Shown piece by piece: positions 23,036-53,863 of a DNA stretch of 64,000 bases (positions are counted from its first letter, which is position 1; each line of letters opens with the position of its first letter). Source of the DNA: Valencia hispanica. Its lineage: Eukaryota > Chordata > Actinopteri > Cyprinodontiformes > Valenciidae. The stretch spans positions 45,458,680 to 45,522,679 of the forward strand of contig OY747702.1 of NCBI GenBank assembly GCA_963556495.2, written 5' to 3'. The notes under the pieces were generated by a model. It searched no databases and was not told the origin of the DNA. It saw only the letters and a program-made list of their open reading frames with translations. The position numbers and the translations under genes were made by a program.

Positions 23036-26000
23036 TGATCTAATTCTAACTTTTTTAGATTCCTTGACCATTAAATCATATCTTTAGCAGCTGGATTCAC
23101 ATTAAAATTATTATTTCAGTAATAGTCACTTTTTAGGTTTTAGGATTACTCCCAAATTCTAATCACTTGATTCTGGTCCCATTGCAGACATTTCCTGAAA
23201 ATTTAATCAAAAATCCACCTATGACTTTTTGAGTTATGTTCCCAACAAACAAATCCTGGTGAAAACATAATAAAGGATAGATAATTAAGAGGTGAAGGGG
23301 CAGAATTCCTGATGGACAGCACTAAATAGGAGGTCTGTGTATAAATACCCAGATCTGTGTATCTCAAAATGGAAGAGGATTTTTAAAATTCCCACGCATC
23401 TGAATTACACTGCCTCCAATCAGCTAACTCTTAATACTTGATCCACACATTTTTGTTCTCTACTCATTTTTGTGTTTTTTTAAGCAGGACCCCAAGGAAA
23501 ATGCTGATGGAGAAACATTTGCATATACCAATTTTTAACCCCTTAGAGTTGCTCAATAATTTAAGAAAAAAATGGGAATCTGACCCACTTTCTGTTGCAG
23601 TTGCAACTTGATAAATAATTCTCCAGTGGCTCATTAAACATCATCCACTATAAATAAATAATTTTTTAAACCAAGATACAAAATCTGAGGTGGCTGAACT
23701 GACATGCAACAAGCTTTTCCAACTAACAAAAAATTTTAAGTTCATTTCTTCAAAAACAAAATAAATCAGTCCACAATTCAGATATGTTGTTTTCACTAGA
23801 GCTCTTTTCATATCTCAAAAAGGAAGTTCATTTGCATTCTTACGATATACAGAGTGCCTTAACACTAAAAACATTAGATATGAGGCACTCTCTGTGGCAG
23901 AGAACTCCTCCCTCACAGATGAAAATTAAAGAACATGTCATTTCAAATAAAGTCCTGCTCTGTTTTCCTCATGCATTTCATATAGAAACACCTCCTGCAG
24001 CACTTGTTTATCTCTGTTTTGATGAGGGAGGGGAAAAGGACTGACTGCTCAGCAGGATAAACACAAATACCAAGCATTTACCAGGTTATCACAGTTCAAA
24101 GGATTTTTCCCCCCTTTTTCTTTACCTGGCCTGAGGATTGGCCACTCTTACAGAAAGAAGCCTGCAAGTGAATTAATGCTTTTTGTTGTTTATCAGAAAT
24201 GCAGGAAAGACTTCACTTCCAGCTGCTTTTTTTTTTTTTTTCATTTCAAATAATCCATCGTTTGTTTGGATGTGCCAGTTGCTATTCTGGGGTGGGGGAG
24301 AGTGAAAAACCAAATGTATGAGGAGTATCTGTATTTAGATTAGTGACCTGAAGGAATGTCTCTCTCCAATCCAGACTCGAGCTCCAACTCTGCTGAGAAC
24401 ATATGTACCACTAGTGCCATCTTGTGTACAAGACTGCATACTGCTCTAATTTATGAAAAAGGACGTATTCCTCTATATTATTGCTCTGTCTTCCTTTTTT
24501 ACCACCTTTAAATTATGTTTTTCTATTTTTTTTATGAGATAAACCTGAATTCCTCAGTATAATCTAAACCAAATTAACTCACAAAGCGGTTCTCTGTGAA
24601 GCTGCAGTCAGTCTGGTGACCTGATGGTTAAATAAGCTCTCCGTGTACCGTCCCTGCTTCAGGCTGGAGGCACAATAATGTCAGTCGTCATCCTTCAACC
24701 GCTCCCACTGTGAGAGGCAGCATGGCACAGCAGTAAACACTCGCGCTGTGTCAGTGGCTGCGGGCGACACTGAAATAGTCCTCTTCCAGGACCCGGCACT
24801 CTCGCTCCATCTTCAGGGTCTCTGACTCACCAGGCAGAGGAATAGCACAGACAGAACGGCTGCTGGTTGCCTTTCATTGTTGCAGTAATCCATGAGAACA
24901 AAAGGGGGAATGAGGCGACGGGCAAAATCTATTCATTGTCTGTAGAAATACTTGGGAAGATGTTTGCTGCAATTTAGGAGGTTTTGTTGAAAGTGACTGT
25001 TTCTGTGCAGGTGGGTAGTAACCCTATGGTAAGTTGTGCATGTGGGTGTACAGACCACATGGCAAAGTAGGTTAAATGTTTCCTAAGTATCTTTTTGAAA
25101 GCATCGTCTTCTCTATGCCACATTTGCAGTTCATTCAGGCTGCGAGAAAGTGCAAGACTTTCAGCAGATAACAGGAAGGCTTAATGTATCTTTCTGAGCG
25201 ATCGCCCTCCGTCAATCATGAAACATGCTAGATTAAATGTTGGCAGCCTCTTGGAAAATTTAGTGTTACTGTAAGGTCAGGATGTACATTCTCTAGTGAA
25301 AGTAAATTGGTTTCACTGGAGGTACTTGGGTTGTCTTTAGTGTATTGACTATTAGGAAGGGAAATTAAAAAAACCTAACCATTATAAAAAGTAAAAACGT
25401 GTAAACAAGCCAAAAGGATCAGTTGCTCAAGCACATTGACCTTTACTAAGGTGGACCATAGTGAACCAGGACCAAGTACTGGTTGCTACTAATGCCATAT
25501 TCAAAACAAGGGTCTGGAAATTACATTAAACCCAACGTTTCCTTGTAGTTCCAGATCAGAAGTCGAGTGAGATTTGGTAATCTTTGCGTTCAGTGATTAA
25601 GCCAACTACTATTAGCAAAACAAGCTAAAAGTTCAATGTTTCAAAGCATTTAAACTCAAAAGAGAACATGGTCACCAAGAGGTTTAATAGTATGTTTGAA
25701 ATATTTAATAAGATACAAACCGTCAGATGCAGTTCACTAGGGCAGCTATCAATACATTTCTATATTGAATTTAAAGGTTGGGACTTGTGAAAAGATGCTT
25801 CCACTTAGAAATCTTACTTCCTGTAAATTATCATTTCAAAATCAGAAAGTTTGGCTTTTATATAAAAATGAAATGTACAATTAAGCCAAAACTTTTAAAT
25901 ATGGATGTGTTGGCAATGGATACCTTTGTTTTGTCTTTTTGAAAAGCCCAACTCAATAAACACTTAAAGCAATACTATTTGATATTCTCAGTGAGCAGGA

Positions 26001-26420
26001 CATCTATCGTTAGCAAAATCAGCTGATGACAATAAACATCTGTTTGTTGTACTTGCAAAAACTGGAGTAACATGTTTACTAAGGCAGGTTGTATTGTACT
26101 ATGGCTATAATATAGTAATACATTTTCAAAACTGCAAATACATTTTTGTATTAATTGTGGTCAATATCAACTTTCTCATTTAAGATTCAGACTTCAGGAA
26201 ACTTCAATTACTTGAATCTTGGAAATTTCAATATGAGTAAAAATGTAATCAATACATTTCTTCAACTAATTCTGCATTGCCAATAGATACATGCAGTACA
26301 TATTTTTTAGTTCAAATCGTACTGCTTTAATCTTCTAATATGCCCACCACTATGATGGTACTTGGAAAACCTTGTAGGGGGCGCTCTGGGTCCAAAACAA
26401 ACGCCACCTCTGTAAATATT
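23036..26420. other. Gene-free DNA
   Basis: Mixed AT-rich sequence. A less AT-rich segment at 24600-25240 looks unique and includes an exon-like stretch on - (24751-24821, see findings). No gene is assigned. Confidence 0.35.
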
Positions 26421-27667
26421 AGGGATGGGCATTCGATTAAACTGTCTTCATCGATCATCGGGAGAATTAACGATCGATTTTCGATTAATCATTGATATTT
26501 TTATATTAAAATTCAGTTTTCATAGGCTATATTAAAATGCAGTAAGAATAGAAAAATAACGTGTTTTCTCATTGAGATCTTCATTACAAGTGGGACACCT
26601 CTTGTGGAAGTTAAACAGAATTAATTCACGGTAATTGCACAAAGAAAATATGCGCTATAAGCAGCGGAGCCAACAGCTAAAAGACGGTACTCATTAACAC
26701 AACTGACGCTCATATTTTTTCCTTCTCCAAAAAGTAAAAAAATAAAAATAAAGTCATGTTAAACAATAACTGAATTTAAAAAAAATATAATACTTATAGG
26801 TCTGATAGTTTTGTTACATTTGGCAAAAAGAGTCGAGGAAGAGGATGAGAGAGATCAGAGTCCCTAACAATGAATTGGGCTCATTAACAGTAAAAAAAGA
26901 CAAAAACAAAAGAAACCATAACTTATATACAACTTTAGCACCAGTCTACTGACTTTTGTTGAGAAAGATGAGCATGTTAACATGTGCTGGGGTCAGAAGC
27001 GACAGCAGCCTGGTGACCAGACTGACGTCACCAGGCTGCTGTCACGTCTGACCTGCAGCGCTGAGATCACCTGCTGTGAGGGACAGACGTCGCTGTGATA
27101 CACATACCTCTGTGCTAACCTGGCAAGCCTCTGGGATCTTGTTTCATTCATTTTCCACCGGTCTGTAAGGGTGCAATCCAGGGGTGGCGGAGCCTCCCTC
27201 AAAAAGTAATCGGTGAGTAAGTTTCTCTGCTCATTGTGCATCTCGGCTCCTCCGTACTAACACCGACTTGATGCCAGGTTGAGACCAAGAGCAGGATGCT
27301 CCGCTTCTAATCAGGGTTGGAGGTGCGTTCAAGTACCTATACACAGCTTCGCGGTGTTGGCTGTGAACCGAGACTTTGTTTGTCTGTTTTTTTAGTCAAA
27401 GTGGTCCCACGCCACACTTTGCTGCGACCTCTTCATAACAATGCTACTTTTGAAACATACAGAAACCGAGTCGGCATGTGGGTTTTATTTTCAGTCATCG
27501 CCCTCATGTGGTAAAGTGTTTTAGTTACTGCCACATAGCAAAATTCATTGCATTCCTTCAAAACTCAACTACGCAACAGAACACGCATTAATTGATCGGT
27601 AAAATAAAAAGTCAATGAAATTCTTAATGATCAATTAATCGATCATCGATTAATTATGCCCATCCCT
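26421..27667 (-). mobile_element. hAT-type DNA transposon, internally deleted
   Basis: Terminal inverted repeat AGGGATGGGCAT at 26421-26432 and its complement at 27656-27667, with further imperfect inverted similarity (attcgattaa, cgatcatcg). An hAT dimerisation-domain remnant lies on the - strand inside. Flanking 8-mers (taaatatt, aaaataca) are only partly alike, so any target duplication has decayed. Confidence 0.75.
26993..27241 (-). pseudogene. hAT transposase C-terminal (dimerisation domain) remnant
   Basis: The 82-residue frame has DRWKMNETRSQRLARLAQRY followed by CPSQQVISA, matching the hATC pattern of a WW/RWK-x-N block, a leucine-rich helix with LA-x-x-Y, and a degenerate P-S-E/Q-x-x-x-S motif. 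The DDE catalytic part and BED finger are missing. Confidence 0.7.
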
Positions 27668-28790
27668 AAAATACATTTCTTGTAAACTACCAGTTTCACT
27701 CAAGCTAGCTGCTGAAAGCTAATAGAAGATTCTAAAGCCTTTTAAACAAGTGAAATCTAATCATTTTACTTTCTTTTAAAATAGTGAAGTCCAATTTTTA
27801 GAAGCTGTTCTCCCACTTACACAGTGTGACGTCACCTCTGCTCCTACTTTAAGTAATTAGTCGACATAAACAGGAAGGCTAGAAAAATATTATTCAAAAC
27901 TTTTTTTTTAAAAATCTCGTCGATTAAAAAAGAAATCAGCTGAAATAGGCCCAGGCAGATCAGTCCCCCGAGATGGGAAAGCCAATACAACTATGGACAC
28001 TTACGCGTTGTCCAATCTTCACACACATAAACACATTAACATGCTGCAAAAGAATCCGGGTAACCTTTTCTTTCACCAAACAAAGTCTTAGCACACATAC
28101 ACACACACACTTTCATTTCACTATGCAAGCTGTGCTGACAGACGCGGCTGTCTTCAGCTCCGGGCATGTCACATGCTAATGTATTCAACCACCCACAGCA
28201 ACTGGAGAAGCAGCAGTGCTCTTAAGTACAGTCCAATCAGTCTCCGGACTGCTAATGGCTCCAATCCAGTTTCCTACAGCAGCTTTTACTTTCTCTTTTA
28301 AATGCCATGCGATCAAATGTCCCCCGAAGCTGCAGCAGCTCGACAATACCACTGAGTTTTCAAGGCAGAAACGGTTTCATTATGTCGACAGCAGAAACCG
28401 ATGGACTTGGTAACCGGTATTTGTTTCAGAGTATAATCTGGTGTTCCATTTTAATTTTTCAAAAACATCTGGTGTGACTTTTTTTATCTTGGGCTCAGAT
28501 CATTTTTAAATTACTTTTCTTGCAAAAAAAATAAAAATAAAACAGCAGAAAATACAGAGAGGAGATCTTTTTAATTAGCATATTGAGTTTTCTTAAAAAT
28601 CTAGTCTAAGTTCAGCATAAAAGGAGGCCATTGACAACCCAAGACAAAAGAAGCAACAAAAAATGCAGTGGACATACCTCAACAATTCACAGACAACAGT
28701 GCTTTAGAAAAAAAAAAGACTGAATGTAAGAATATACATGAAGATAATCCTAACACAAAGTCAGATTTTAATGCAAATATAACCCAGTGT
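27668..28790. other. Intergenic DNA between hAT element and elf4 3' end
   Basis: No gene is recognised. A perfect CRE palindrome, GTGACGTCAC, lies at 27826-27835. Confidence 0.35.
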
Positions 28791-30555
28791 ATTTATTGAT
28801 TGTCAAAACATTGGTGCCAGCATGTTTTACATTCAGAGTGTCTGCAGAATGTGGAGCTCTTTGGCTCTGGTGAGGTTGTAAAGCAGCCTTTAACTCCCGC
28901 GCTGACGATGAAGGTCAGGTGGTCAGAGTGTCCCTCGCTCATCGGCTAAAGCCCAGCCTGGAAAGTACAACCAATTTAGCTGTGATACCACTCAGGATCA
29001 ATATGGCTTCATCCCCAACAGAAACAAGAGAGCCAGTCGGATGGCTGGCCTGAGAGGTTCTTAACCAAACAGGACAGCAAAATAAGAAGGCGGCACAAAC
29101 TTCGACTGACCAGAAATACCAGGACAGAAGACAAAGGGAGAAATTTGGAGCGCAGAACAGAATGGTGTGTCGTTTTTGTTCCTAACAAATGTAGAAACTT
29201 CCGATTACAGGCAGAAAATAAGCATTGACTGATATATTTGATACTCTATGCAATATAAAATCCAATAGTTTTGAATGCATAGCCTCGACTGCATGACTGT
29301 TGGAAAAAGGAGAGAGGTATATCCGCTGAGAAGTGGGAACAAAAAGCTCATTCAGTAAATGTTTAAATCAGACAGACAACATAGATATTCACAGCAGCAG
29401 AATAATGATGCCGCGCTGAGCATTTGAGACCAGAACTTAAAAAAACAAAACAAAGCTGATTATATCGAATGCTATACAAAAGGGAAACAAATGCCATATA
29501 AGCTTCCTGGTATCTTCTTTTTCCATCTTCCCTCAGGTTTACATGTAAAAATAAAACAAATGTGCCTTTTTTTTACAGAATTTAGGAATTAATAAAATAA
29601 ATAAATTTGTTGTGGCCTTAAAATTGAATCTCAATTGCATATTATACGTCTACATACAGTACATATATATATATATTTATAGGTTCATATATATATTGTT
29701 TTACATAAACAGGATTTAAACCTCGTAGCTTTAGAGGGAGAGATGGATAAAAATCACTTTTATTCTGCCTGTTCTGTTGCTCTCTGTCTTGCTGTGCCTT
29801 CCAGTCTGCAGCTCCATCAGAAAAATACCCTTTTACATGGTCACACAGTGTTTTAATGCAAGGGCTGATAGAGAGTAAATGCACACCTACTCTGTTTCAA
29901 AATAAATGAAGATTATGTTATCGTCTGTCTTTAAAATAGCAAACAATGTAATTATTTCTGCAAACATCTCATAAGGCACTCTTTACTTAAACTCTAAGAT
30001 GACCGTTTATTCTGCTGATTGGACCCAACCATGACAACCCGCATCCATCAGAAACTTTCATGCAGTTAAAGGAGAACATCCCCGCTTCAGACGTCCCTTC
30101 TTGTTACGCTGTTTGGCATTCAGTCCTTGTTTTTGGTTTGTTGTCCTCTTCTAGCATTAGTCCATTGAGATGTAAGGTTAAAAAAGATTTGACTGGCACA
30201 TTTTTCATTGTAGACAGGGATCCCGGGTTTTTCCAAGCATTTTGTGCATATGCGAGTGTGGGATTTCTTATCTACATGGAATAATTCTTATTCTGAAAGC
30301 TAACTTCTTAAAAAAAACTAATCACTCCCTAGACCTTTGAAATTAGGCACATGGTCACATAACATGTGAGTAAACAATAAATCCTGAGGCTGAACTGACT
30401 GACTTTTAAGAGCAACATGCTGCAAGTTCCCTCACTTTCTGATATTTAAACCAGACCGTTGTGGTAGGAAAAGAAAATATTAAGTCTGTGGTCAAAATGA
30501 ATTCAAAATAAATTTTTTGGGGGGGATTCACTTTGTGCGAAAGAGTCCTGGGGAC
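28790..30555 (-). other. elf4: Probable elf4 3' UTR
   Basis: About 1.77 kb downstream of the stop without recognisable transposon insertion. AATAAA on the - strand (TTTATT on +) occurs at 28792-28797, with alternatives near 29757 and 30006. Extent is inferred from signals only. Confidence 0.4.
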
Positions 30556-47331
<16,776 letters not shown>

Positions 47332-47582
47332 TGCAGAGGAGTTCAGAGGGCGGGGACCAGCCTAAAATGTCCCCACTGTGATGATTACTCCTCCTCCTCC
47401 TTCTTCTGCTGCTGCTTCACCTCACAAAAAATAGCCTCTGTGTCGTCCTGTTTTCTGATCTGGAGCAGCTCGAGCTGAATGTGAGAGCAGAGGTTTCACT
47501 GGTGTGCCGTGGCCCAGGTGGGAGCAGCCTCGTCCCTCTCTGACACTGAGGCCGGGCCCCGCTGCGCCTGGAGCATCTACAC
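47332..47582 (-). other. elf4: elf4 5' UTR part of the first coding exon
   Basis: The reverse strand shows a C-rich pyrimidine tract and CTATGCAG acceptor at 47584-47583, so this exon starts at 47582 and is spliced to an upstream non-coding exon. The leader ends GAACTCCTCTGCA before the ATG. It contains GC-rich and purine-rich (agcagcagcagaagaagg) stretches. The upstream exon and promoter were not identified. Confidence 0.6.
47496..47576 (-). promoter_or_regulatory. Upstream ORF in elf4 leader
   Basis: The only ATG visible in the leader segment before the main start opens a 26-codon ORF (begins MLQAQRGPASV) that stops at 47498-47496, about 165 nt before the elf4 ATG. Short non-overlapping uORFs usually reduce translation of the main frame; this effect is inferred. 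Confidence 0.5.
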
Positions 47583-50500
47583 CTGCATAGAAAGTGGGTG
47601 GGGGGGGAGATAAGGTCAGCAAACATGGCAGTGCAGCCGAATATCACAAAAGAAACAAGGAGCGGGTACAAGCTTAGTGTTATAGAGGCTTCAGAGTGGG
47701 TTCAGGAAGAACAAACATATCTAGGTTATGTCTATTTTTTTTATCAGTGATGCTGCAAAGCCACATCCTTCACAGAAAAAAAATAAAAATCAAAAAATAA
47801 AATCCCTTCGATTCCTGTATTACAGCATGATAAATGTTTAAAATGTATGCAAAAATAAAGTAAAGACAGAGAAAGATCTTTACCAAAAAGCATCTAGCGC
47901 AAATTATTTTTATCATTTGCAGATAATATTGCAATAAATTGTAACCTGAATGCAAATATAATTAGAAGCAACAATGATGTCCTCTAAATGTAAAATGCTA
48001 AATTTAGTTATTATTATTATTATTATTATTATTATTTAATCATTTAAAATACGTAGAGATCCCTCCAACATTTTGTTTATTTGATGAGGTGTTGGTGTAT
48101 ACAGCATCACAAAACACTGAAAAGCTCAATATGCTACTGTAAAGATCAAATAATTATGATTTTTAAAAAATAAAAAATAAAGGAAACAGCAAACGAATAG
48201 AAACAAGGCCCGTAAATTCTACTCGCAGACTACATCGGATGTAGTCATAAAATGTGGCGATGATTTTCACCTTGACTCGTTCTGATGAGTGACGCTCAAA
48301 AATCCGACCATTTTCCAGACATAGCAGGATGGCTAGGAAACTGACATTTTAATGCTGTTCTTTTATCTTGTATTTCTATTTACAAAATAAGTCATTGTTT
48401 GATTCCAATCCCAACTTACTCTTCCCTATAATATATTTCTAACTCAGCAACCACATACTTGCTAACAGTTGCGAGCTTTGATTTAATCAGTCGACTCTTA
48501 CTGTATATCATGAGTGTCTGACCCTGACTGTGAGGCTCCCTGCTGCACACACCCCTGGATCACAAGGCTCGGGCTCTGGTATTCTGCTCACAAAAGGGGT
48601 GATGCAGTCCAGGTGAACCCTCCACATACTGATTAAAGATCAGTATGAAGATGCTCTGGGAGCCCCCCTCTGTGCTCACCCTCAGGGAATGGCTCTGATC
48701 ACAGACAGGGAGGGGTGGGGGGGGGGGGACTGATTCTGCGTAGTTGTTAGTGTAAGTGTGATGAGGTGTGTCCCGACAACCCGATACCCACAGGCAGGTA
48801 TTGGGAACAGAAAATAGCAGGAGTTGATGTGCTGGAGAACAAACGGGTAAGCAACCCCCACCCCGCTGTTGCCCTGCAGCCAAAGAGGAGGCAGCGCTGA
48901 AGACGTCAGAAAGAAGTATTTGGTCCCACCTCCCCTCCTAGTCAGTCAGTATTCCTGCTTCTCCCACTGCTGCAGGGTGAAGCTTCTTAGCTTGGAAATG
49001 CCTGTGTGATTATCAACATTGCATACCAAACGTATTATAACAGAACTTTTCGCAGCTCTCTGTGCACAAGAAAACAAATTTGAACACCAAACATCCAGAC
49101 TGAACAGAAATATGGGGCTATTGACTAAAGGAGTGAGAACAGAGACGGGGAAACTGAATCTGAGGGCTTGTGTTTCACTCTGCCAGGCAGAGCATGCCCA
49201 CGGCTGCCAGAGATGGAGGCTTCTGCAGCTGCACATGTGGAGCTCAGTGTCCCGGGCTGCTTAGCATGCTTCTGCAAGGCTCTGTCCATTACCAGCCTTA
49301 ATGAAAAAACGATGAAACGCTCTGTACAGGCTTTCCAAATTAGAGAGCCTGCAGCTTTAAATTACACTAAAAACAAAAGACAAATCACTGAAAAAAAAAC
49401 GTGGTTAGACATGTATTCGCCCTGCTAAATCACCCCTAATTTAGTTTTCAACGGAGCACGCAGACACATTTGCAACAGATGCCTTGCATAACAGCACATT
49501 AACTTATTAGATGACAAGAACACAAATTAGAGTCAAGATGTCAGTTTCTCCGCTCCTACTTGCACTGCATTTGTATTTGCATCCCTAGTCATCTTTATGT
49601 GTTTACATGCAGTCAGCTGAATTCATACAACCGCGAGCCGCGTTGTACATCTTCTATATCCCTCCTGTCAGATAGGGCTTCATTGATCTGCATGGCCCAG
49701 TTGGCAGAGAGAGGACACAAGAGAGGCAGCCATTCGTCAGACGCAGCCTGCAGACTATCCCTGAGCAACATGACAACAGCTGCCTTGTCCCGGCACAGAG
49801 GCAGGGTTGTAACTGCACCGGCTACGTCATGAGGAGAGGACCAGGAGAACAGTGGGAGGGAGGGATTCTGAGATGTTAGTCAATGCATAATAGTCCACAG
49901 AGCAAATAGACTGCCTGCGACTGGCTCTGGGTGGGGCCCTGTTTTGACAGACTTGAGCATTTTAGTGTGGTTAGCAGGGAGGGGTGTCGCGGTGAAACCT
50001 GCAGCTTAACAGCAGAGTCCTGTGATGAAATCCAACCAGGTTCAAGCTTGTGTTGTGCCCCATCTATTTTTTATTCATCTGCTTAAATTGAGCTCCGCTT
50101 TGGTTGACCAAAGAGAAATATATGAGATTTAGCTTTTTTGTGCCAAGTCAGGAAGCACAAACTGTGGTGATCAGCCTTTCTTTATCTCTTTTTCTCCCCT
50201 GCAAAGTCGGTGCTTGTTTTGCCAAAAGCAGCTGCTTGTTGCAGCTGTGCGACTGAAACAAAACAGGCCTGTTATGGGCTAAAACAATGCAAACCTGATT
50301 GGCTAATTAGCTGTAGTTAAAACTTTATCGAAAATTTTAAAATAATTTTTGCACCGATAACGCATTTATTGGCCAATGCAGATGTCCAGTTTTCTTTGAG
50401 ATCTGGATACCAAATGTTGACACATATGTAATTTATTTTCTCTAAGCATTATCAAACAAAATAAAAAAATGTAATGCAAATTCCTAAATAGAGTGATATG

Positions 50501-53500
50501 GTAGTCAGTTTTGAGTTCAATGATACTCAGATTAATCCCCTTTTATGCATCAAAGCATATACCCCCAATCTTTATCTGATTCTTATTAAACTTAACAAAA
50601 AACAAAAAGAGTATCAAGACACATGCTTTTTGTCGGTATGTTTAGAGGGCAAAAATAGAGGGACTTCTGAACCTAAATGCATTTAATAAATAGAAAAGAG
50701 ATGGATTTTCCTGTATTTGACCTTGCAGGTCACAGATCACAGTCCAGGGAAAAGGGAAAATAGGCTGAATCCGATCCCTGGTGAATTGATTTTATCTCCA
50801 ACTATTTTATGAATGACAAACGGCATCTACAAATTTCCTCCCTTAAGTTTTAATACAAGCAGAAGCTAATATCTACAGATGTACTCATCTCTGCTCCTGG
50901 GGGTACAGCCAACCTGTGCCAAAGAAAACTGAAATACAAGACTGTTTTAAAATGACTATTTTCATGTGGACAACGCTTAAAATCCTTGGAGCTTATGCTT
51001 ATCTGACCATCATTCTTTTTTAATTTGCAAGCATAAAAGAAACAGTTTGGCACCAGAACAAGCACAAGCCCTGTGGCTTACAACTTCCTAAATATAGCCT
51101 ATCACACTTATTAAAATATCACTGTATGAAACCTACAGGCACGTCTATTACAGGCTGGCTACCTGAGCAGATCGCCTGACTAATTAACCAGCAAACATCA
51201 GCTTGATGTGCATGCTTCCCTTTCTGTAGAGATGAAAGAAAGAAAACAGTTTAGTCCTTTACACAATAACCACCTGAAAGCAAGTACTACATTTACTAAC
51301 TGTTTAATATATATTTTTACTACAGTCAGCACAGAATTAAAATAACACTAAATAAAGGCCATCAATAACACTGTTTTAAATGTAATGAGCAATATATTAT
51401 GTTACTTTAGCAGCTGTAAGAATTAGTCTATTTTTAAATAAATATGTCATTTTTGTGCATGTACTGTGAAACCGTAGTATCAATATTGAGTATCTCACAC
51501 CAACACATTGTTAAAAGCTAAATGAATGGGATAATTATTTTATTTTGACAAAGAAACTACTCAAATAATCCACATTACATTCTTGAAAATGTCCTCGTTA
51601 AATATAGTATCAATATATGTTAGCCACAAATATCAGATTCACCTTATTATTACAGTTTATTCACATATAATACTTTAGCAACTTGGATGTCATTTGCCCA
51701 CAGAAAAGGATTCTTTGTCAATCAAGCGTCGTCCAGCACTTGTCCAATCATCCTGGGGTGAAGCAGACTGAGAGAAGTAAAAAGCCAACACTGAGCTCCT
51801 TCACCACCACAACATGGTGACAGCCAATCCCAATAACAGCCAATTAGACGAAGGATTCATGAAAAAATGGTGCATTCCCAGAAGACCCTACTTCTCCCGC
51901 TTTGGTCTCCTCAGCTGAGCTCATTGTTGACCATGAAAGGAGGTAATTTAAGCCAATTGAATGACTGTGTAATGACTCACCCTGCATGTGAGGAGTGCAA
52001 ACATTGTGAGATGCAAGGAAGAAAAGGACCAACCAAAGTTTATTTGTAAACCATCTTCAGCTCAGGTTACAAAAAAAAAAAATCAGGTGGTTGTTGTAGA
52101 GTGTATTGAGGTTATCTTTAATATTGCAGTGAGAAGCTTTTAAAATGGACGAGTGGTAGTCCAAGTATTAAGCCACGGATTCTCCACACAGGTAGAGGTA
52201 AAACTCACACAGCAGCTTCCACTCGAATAAGACCGACTGAAAAACAGATGCTGGCATCCATGTCATAACAAATCTAAGACATATTTACCTCACAAGAGTC
52301 GTAAAAAATGTTTGTTTCATAATAACCCTTAACGAGCAAGATGGCAACATGTTCACAAGCCTGTCCTCATTGTGTTTTTCAGCATGCTGTTGTTGCAGGA
52401 TCCTCTGGGTTCCTGTAAAGGAAATGACTCAGTGATACGAGTCTCGAGCTCATTCCTGGAGCTCTGTGATAGCCAATATATGGGTATCAGGGGGGATCCT
52501 GATCATCATTGCTGGACAGAAGTTTCCTTTTGTTGTTACCCCTGGTGTAGTCAAACTTGCCCATAAACGTGTAATAATAAAGCTTTCTGTGCCAAGAAAA
52601 ATTGCCCAGGATTTTTGAAAAAATATATATACTTAAAAACTATATTTTCGCTCTACATTTAGTGCAAGAACTAAAAAAAATCTATATAAATTGCAAATAA
52701 ATTACCAGTTGGCAACTCAATTGAGACGGCAACAATTAGGGAGTTGCATAAATGCCAGACAAAAACAGAAAAGGACTTATGTGGTTTTCCTGATTACTGC
52801 AGCTCTATGTCAGCAGCATGTACAAACTGTTTTGTACACAGTATTTTCTGTATGTTCTACAATTTTCTTTCCGCCTTGCATCGCACAGTATGGTATGCCT
52901 CAGCACGTTTAAACGCAACGTTTTTCAGCTGAATGAGAGGAATGGTTTTGATGCAACCTTGAGTGCAGCGATTAAATTGCAGAAGTGGGCAGACACATCT
53001 GTTTATAGCTAACATTAGAAACTGTGGGTGATGAGGCACCCACTATGCCCAAACCAGAGATGGGTAGTCTTATAAGCAACTTCGGCTCGAGTTGTACTGA
53101 GACTTCAGACTTGACCTCAACTCAAGCTCTGAAGACTCAACTTGGTCTTCATCCCATCCAATCAGGGATGAAAAGAAGATAATGCGAGTAAATAATGAAT
53201 GCAGTCCCCTTTGCGTTAACAGAGTGCATACATATCCCTAGATGTCATGTTAATGCTACGTACAGTACGTATGGGATCTCGGCAATGTTTCTCAATCGTA
53301 CACGTCAGCAAAAAGGAGTTAAGGGCAGCTATAAGGTTTGTCTGTTTTTATTTAAACAGTTCAAGGAGCTATTGTTTACAGTTTCACCAAAGCCTCATAG
53401 GGGGTGATATTAGGCTGGTTTAAACACTTTCTGCTCAGGACAGAAGAGCAGAAGAAGAACAAGAAATGCAACAATCAAAGTTATCTCTCACCAGAATATC

Positions 53501-53855
53501 AATGCAGATTTTGTATCTTTGCTGTCTCTGAAAGGTAAACTATCCACATTTGGCAAACAGCACATCCGTCTTGACCCAAATTACTTTAAAATAAGCTTTG
53601 TTGTTGTGTTTCTTCTTTTCTTGCAACAGATCCTGCCCTCATTTTCTGAATCTGCTGTCAATTTGGTGCCAATTTCTGACTGCCAGTAATACTGTCCCTG
53701 TCGGTGTGCACAGCCATAGGGGTTACTAATATTTAGGGTGCACATGGACGTCTGCAAAGACACCACAGACCACTGTGGGTCTGTACACAGGACAAAATTT
53801 ATTTCACACAGGCTGTACTATCTTGCTGACAGGAGAGTGGACTAGGAGTCATCAA
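47583..53855. other. Gene-free DNA upstream of elf4 exon 1
   Basis: No coding exon is recognised. It includes an (ATT)n run at 48008-48036 and a possible dispersed repeat at 53070-53165. A G10-type run (gggggggggg) lies near 48719. The elf4 promoter and first non-coding exon may lie here or further right. Confidence 0.35.
48008..48036 (+). repeat. (ATT)n microsatellite
   Basis: A perfect tattattatt run of about nine units. Confidence 0.85.
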
Positions 53856-53863
53856 TTAAGCCT

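Noticed and set aside
22264..23071. Serine/histidine/proline-rich ORFs on the - strand
   Set aside because: They are translations of the purine-rich minisatellite.
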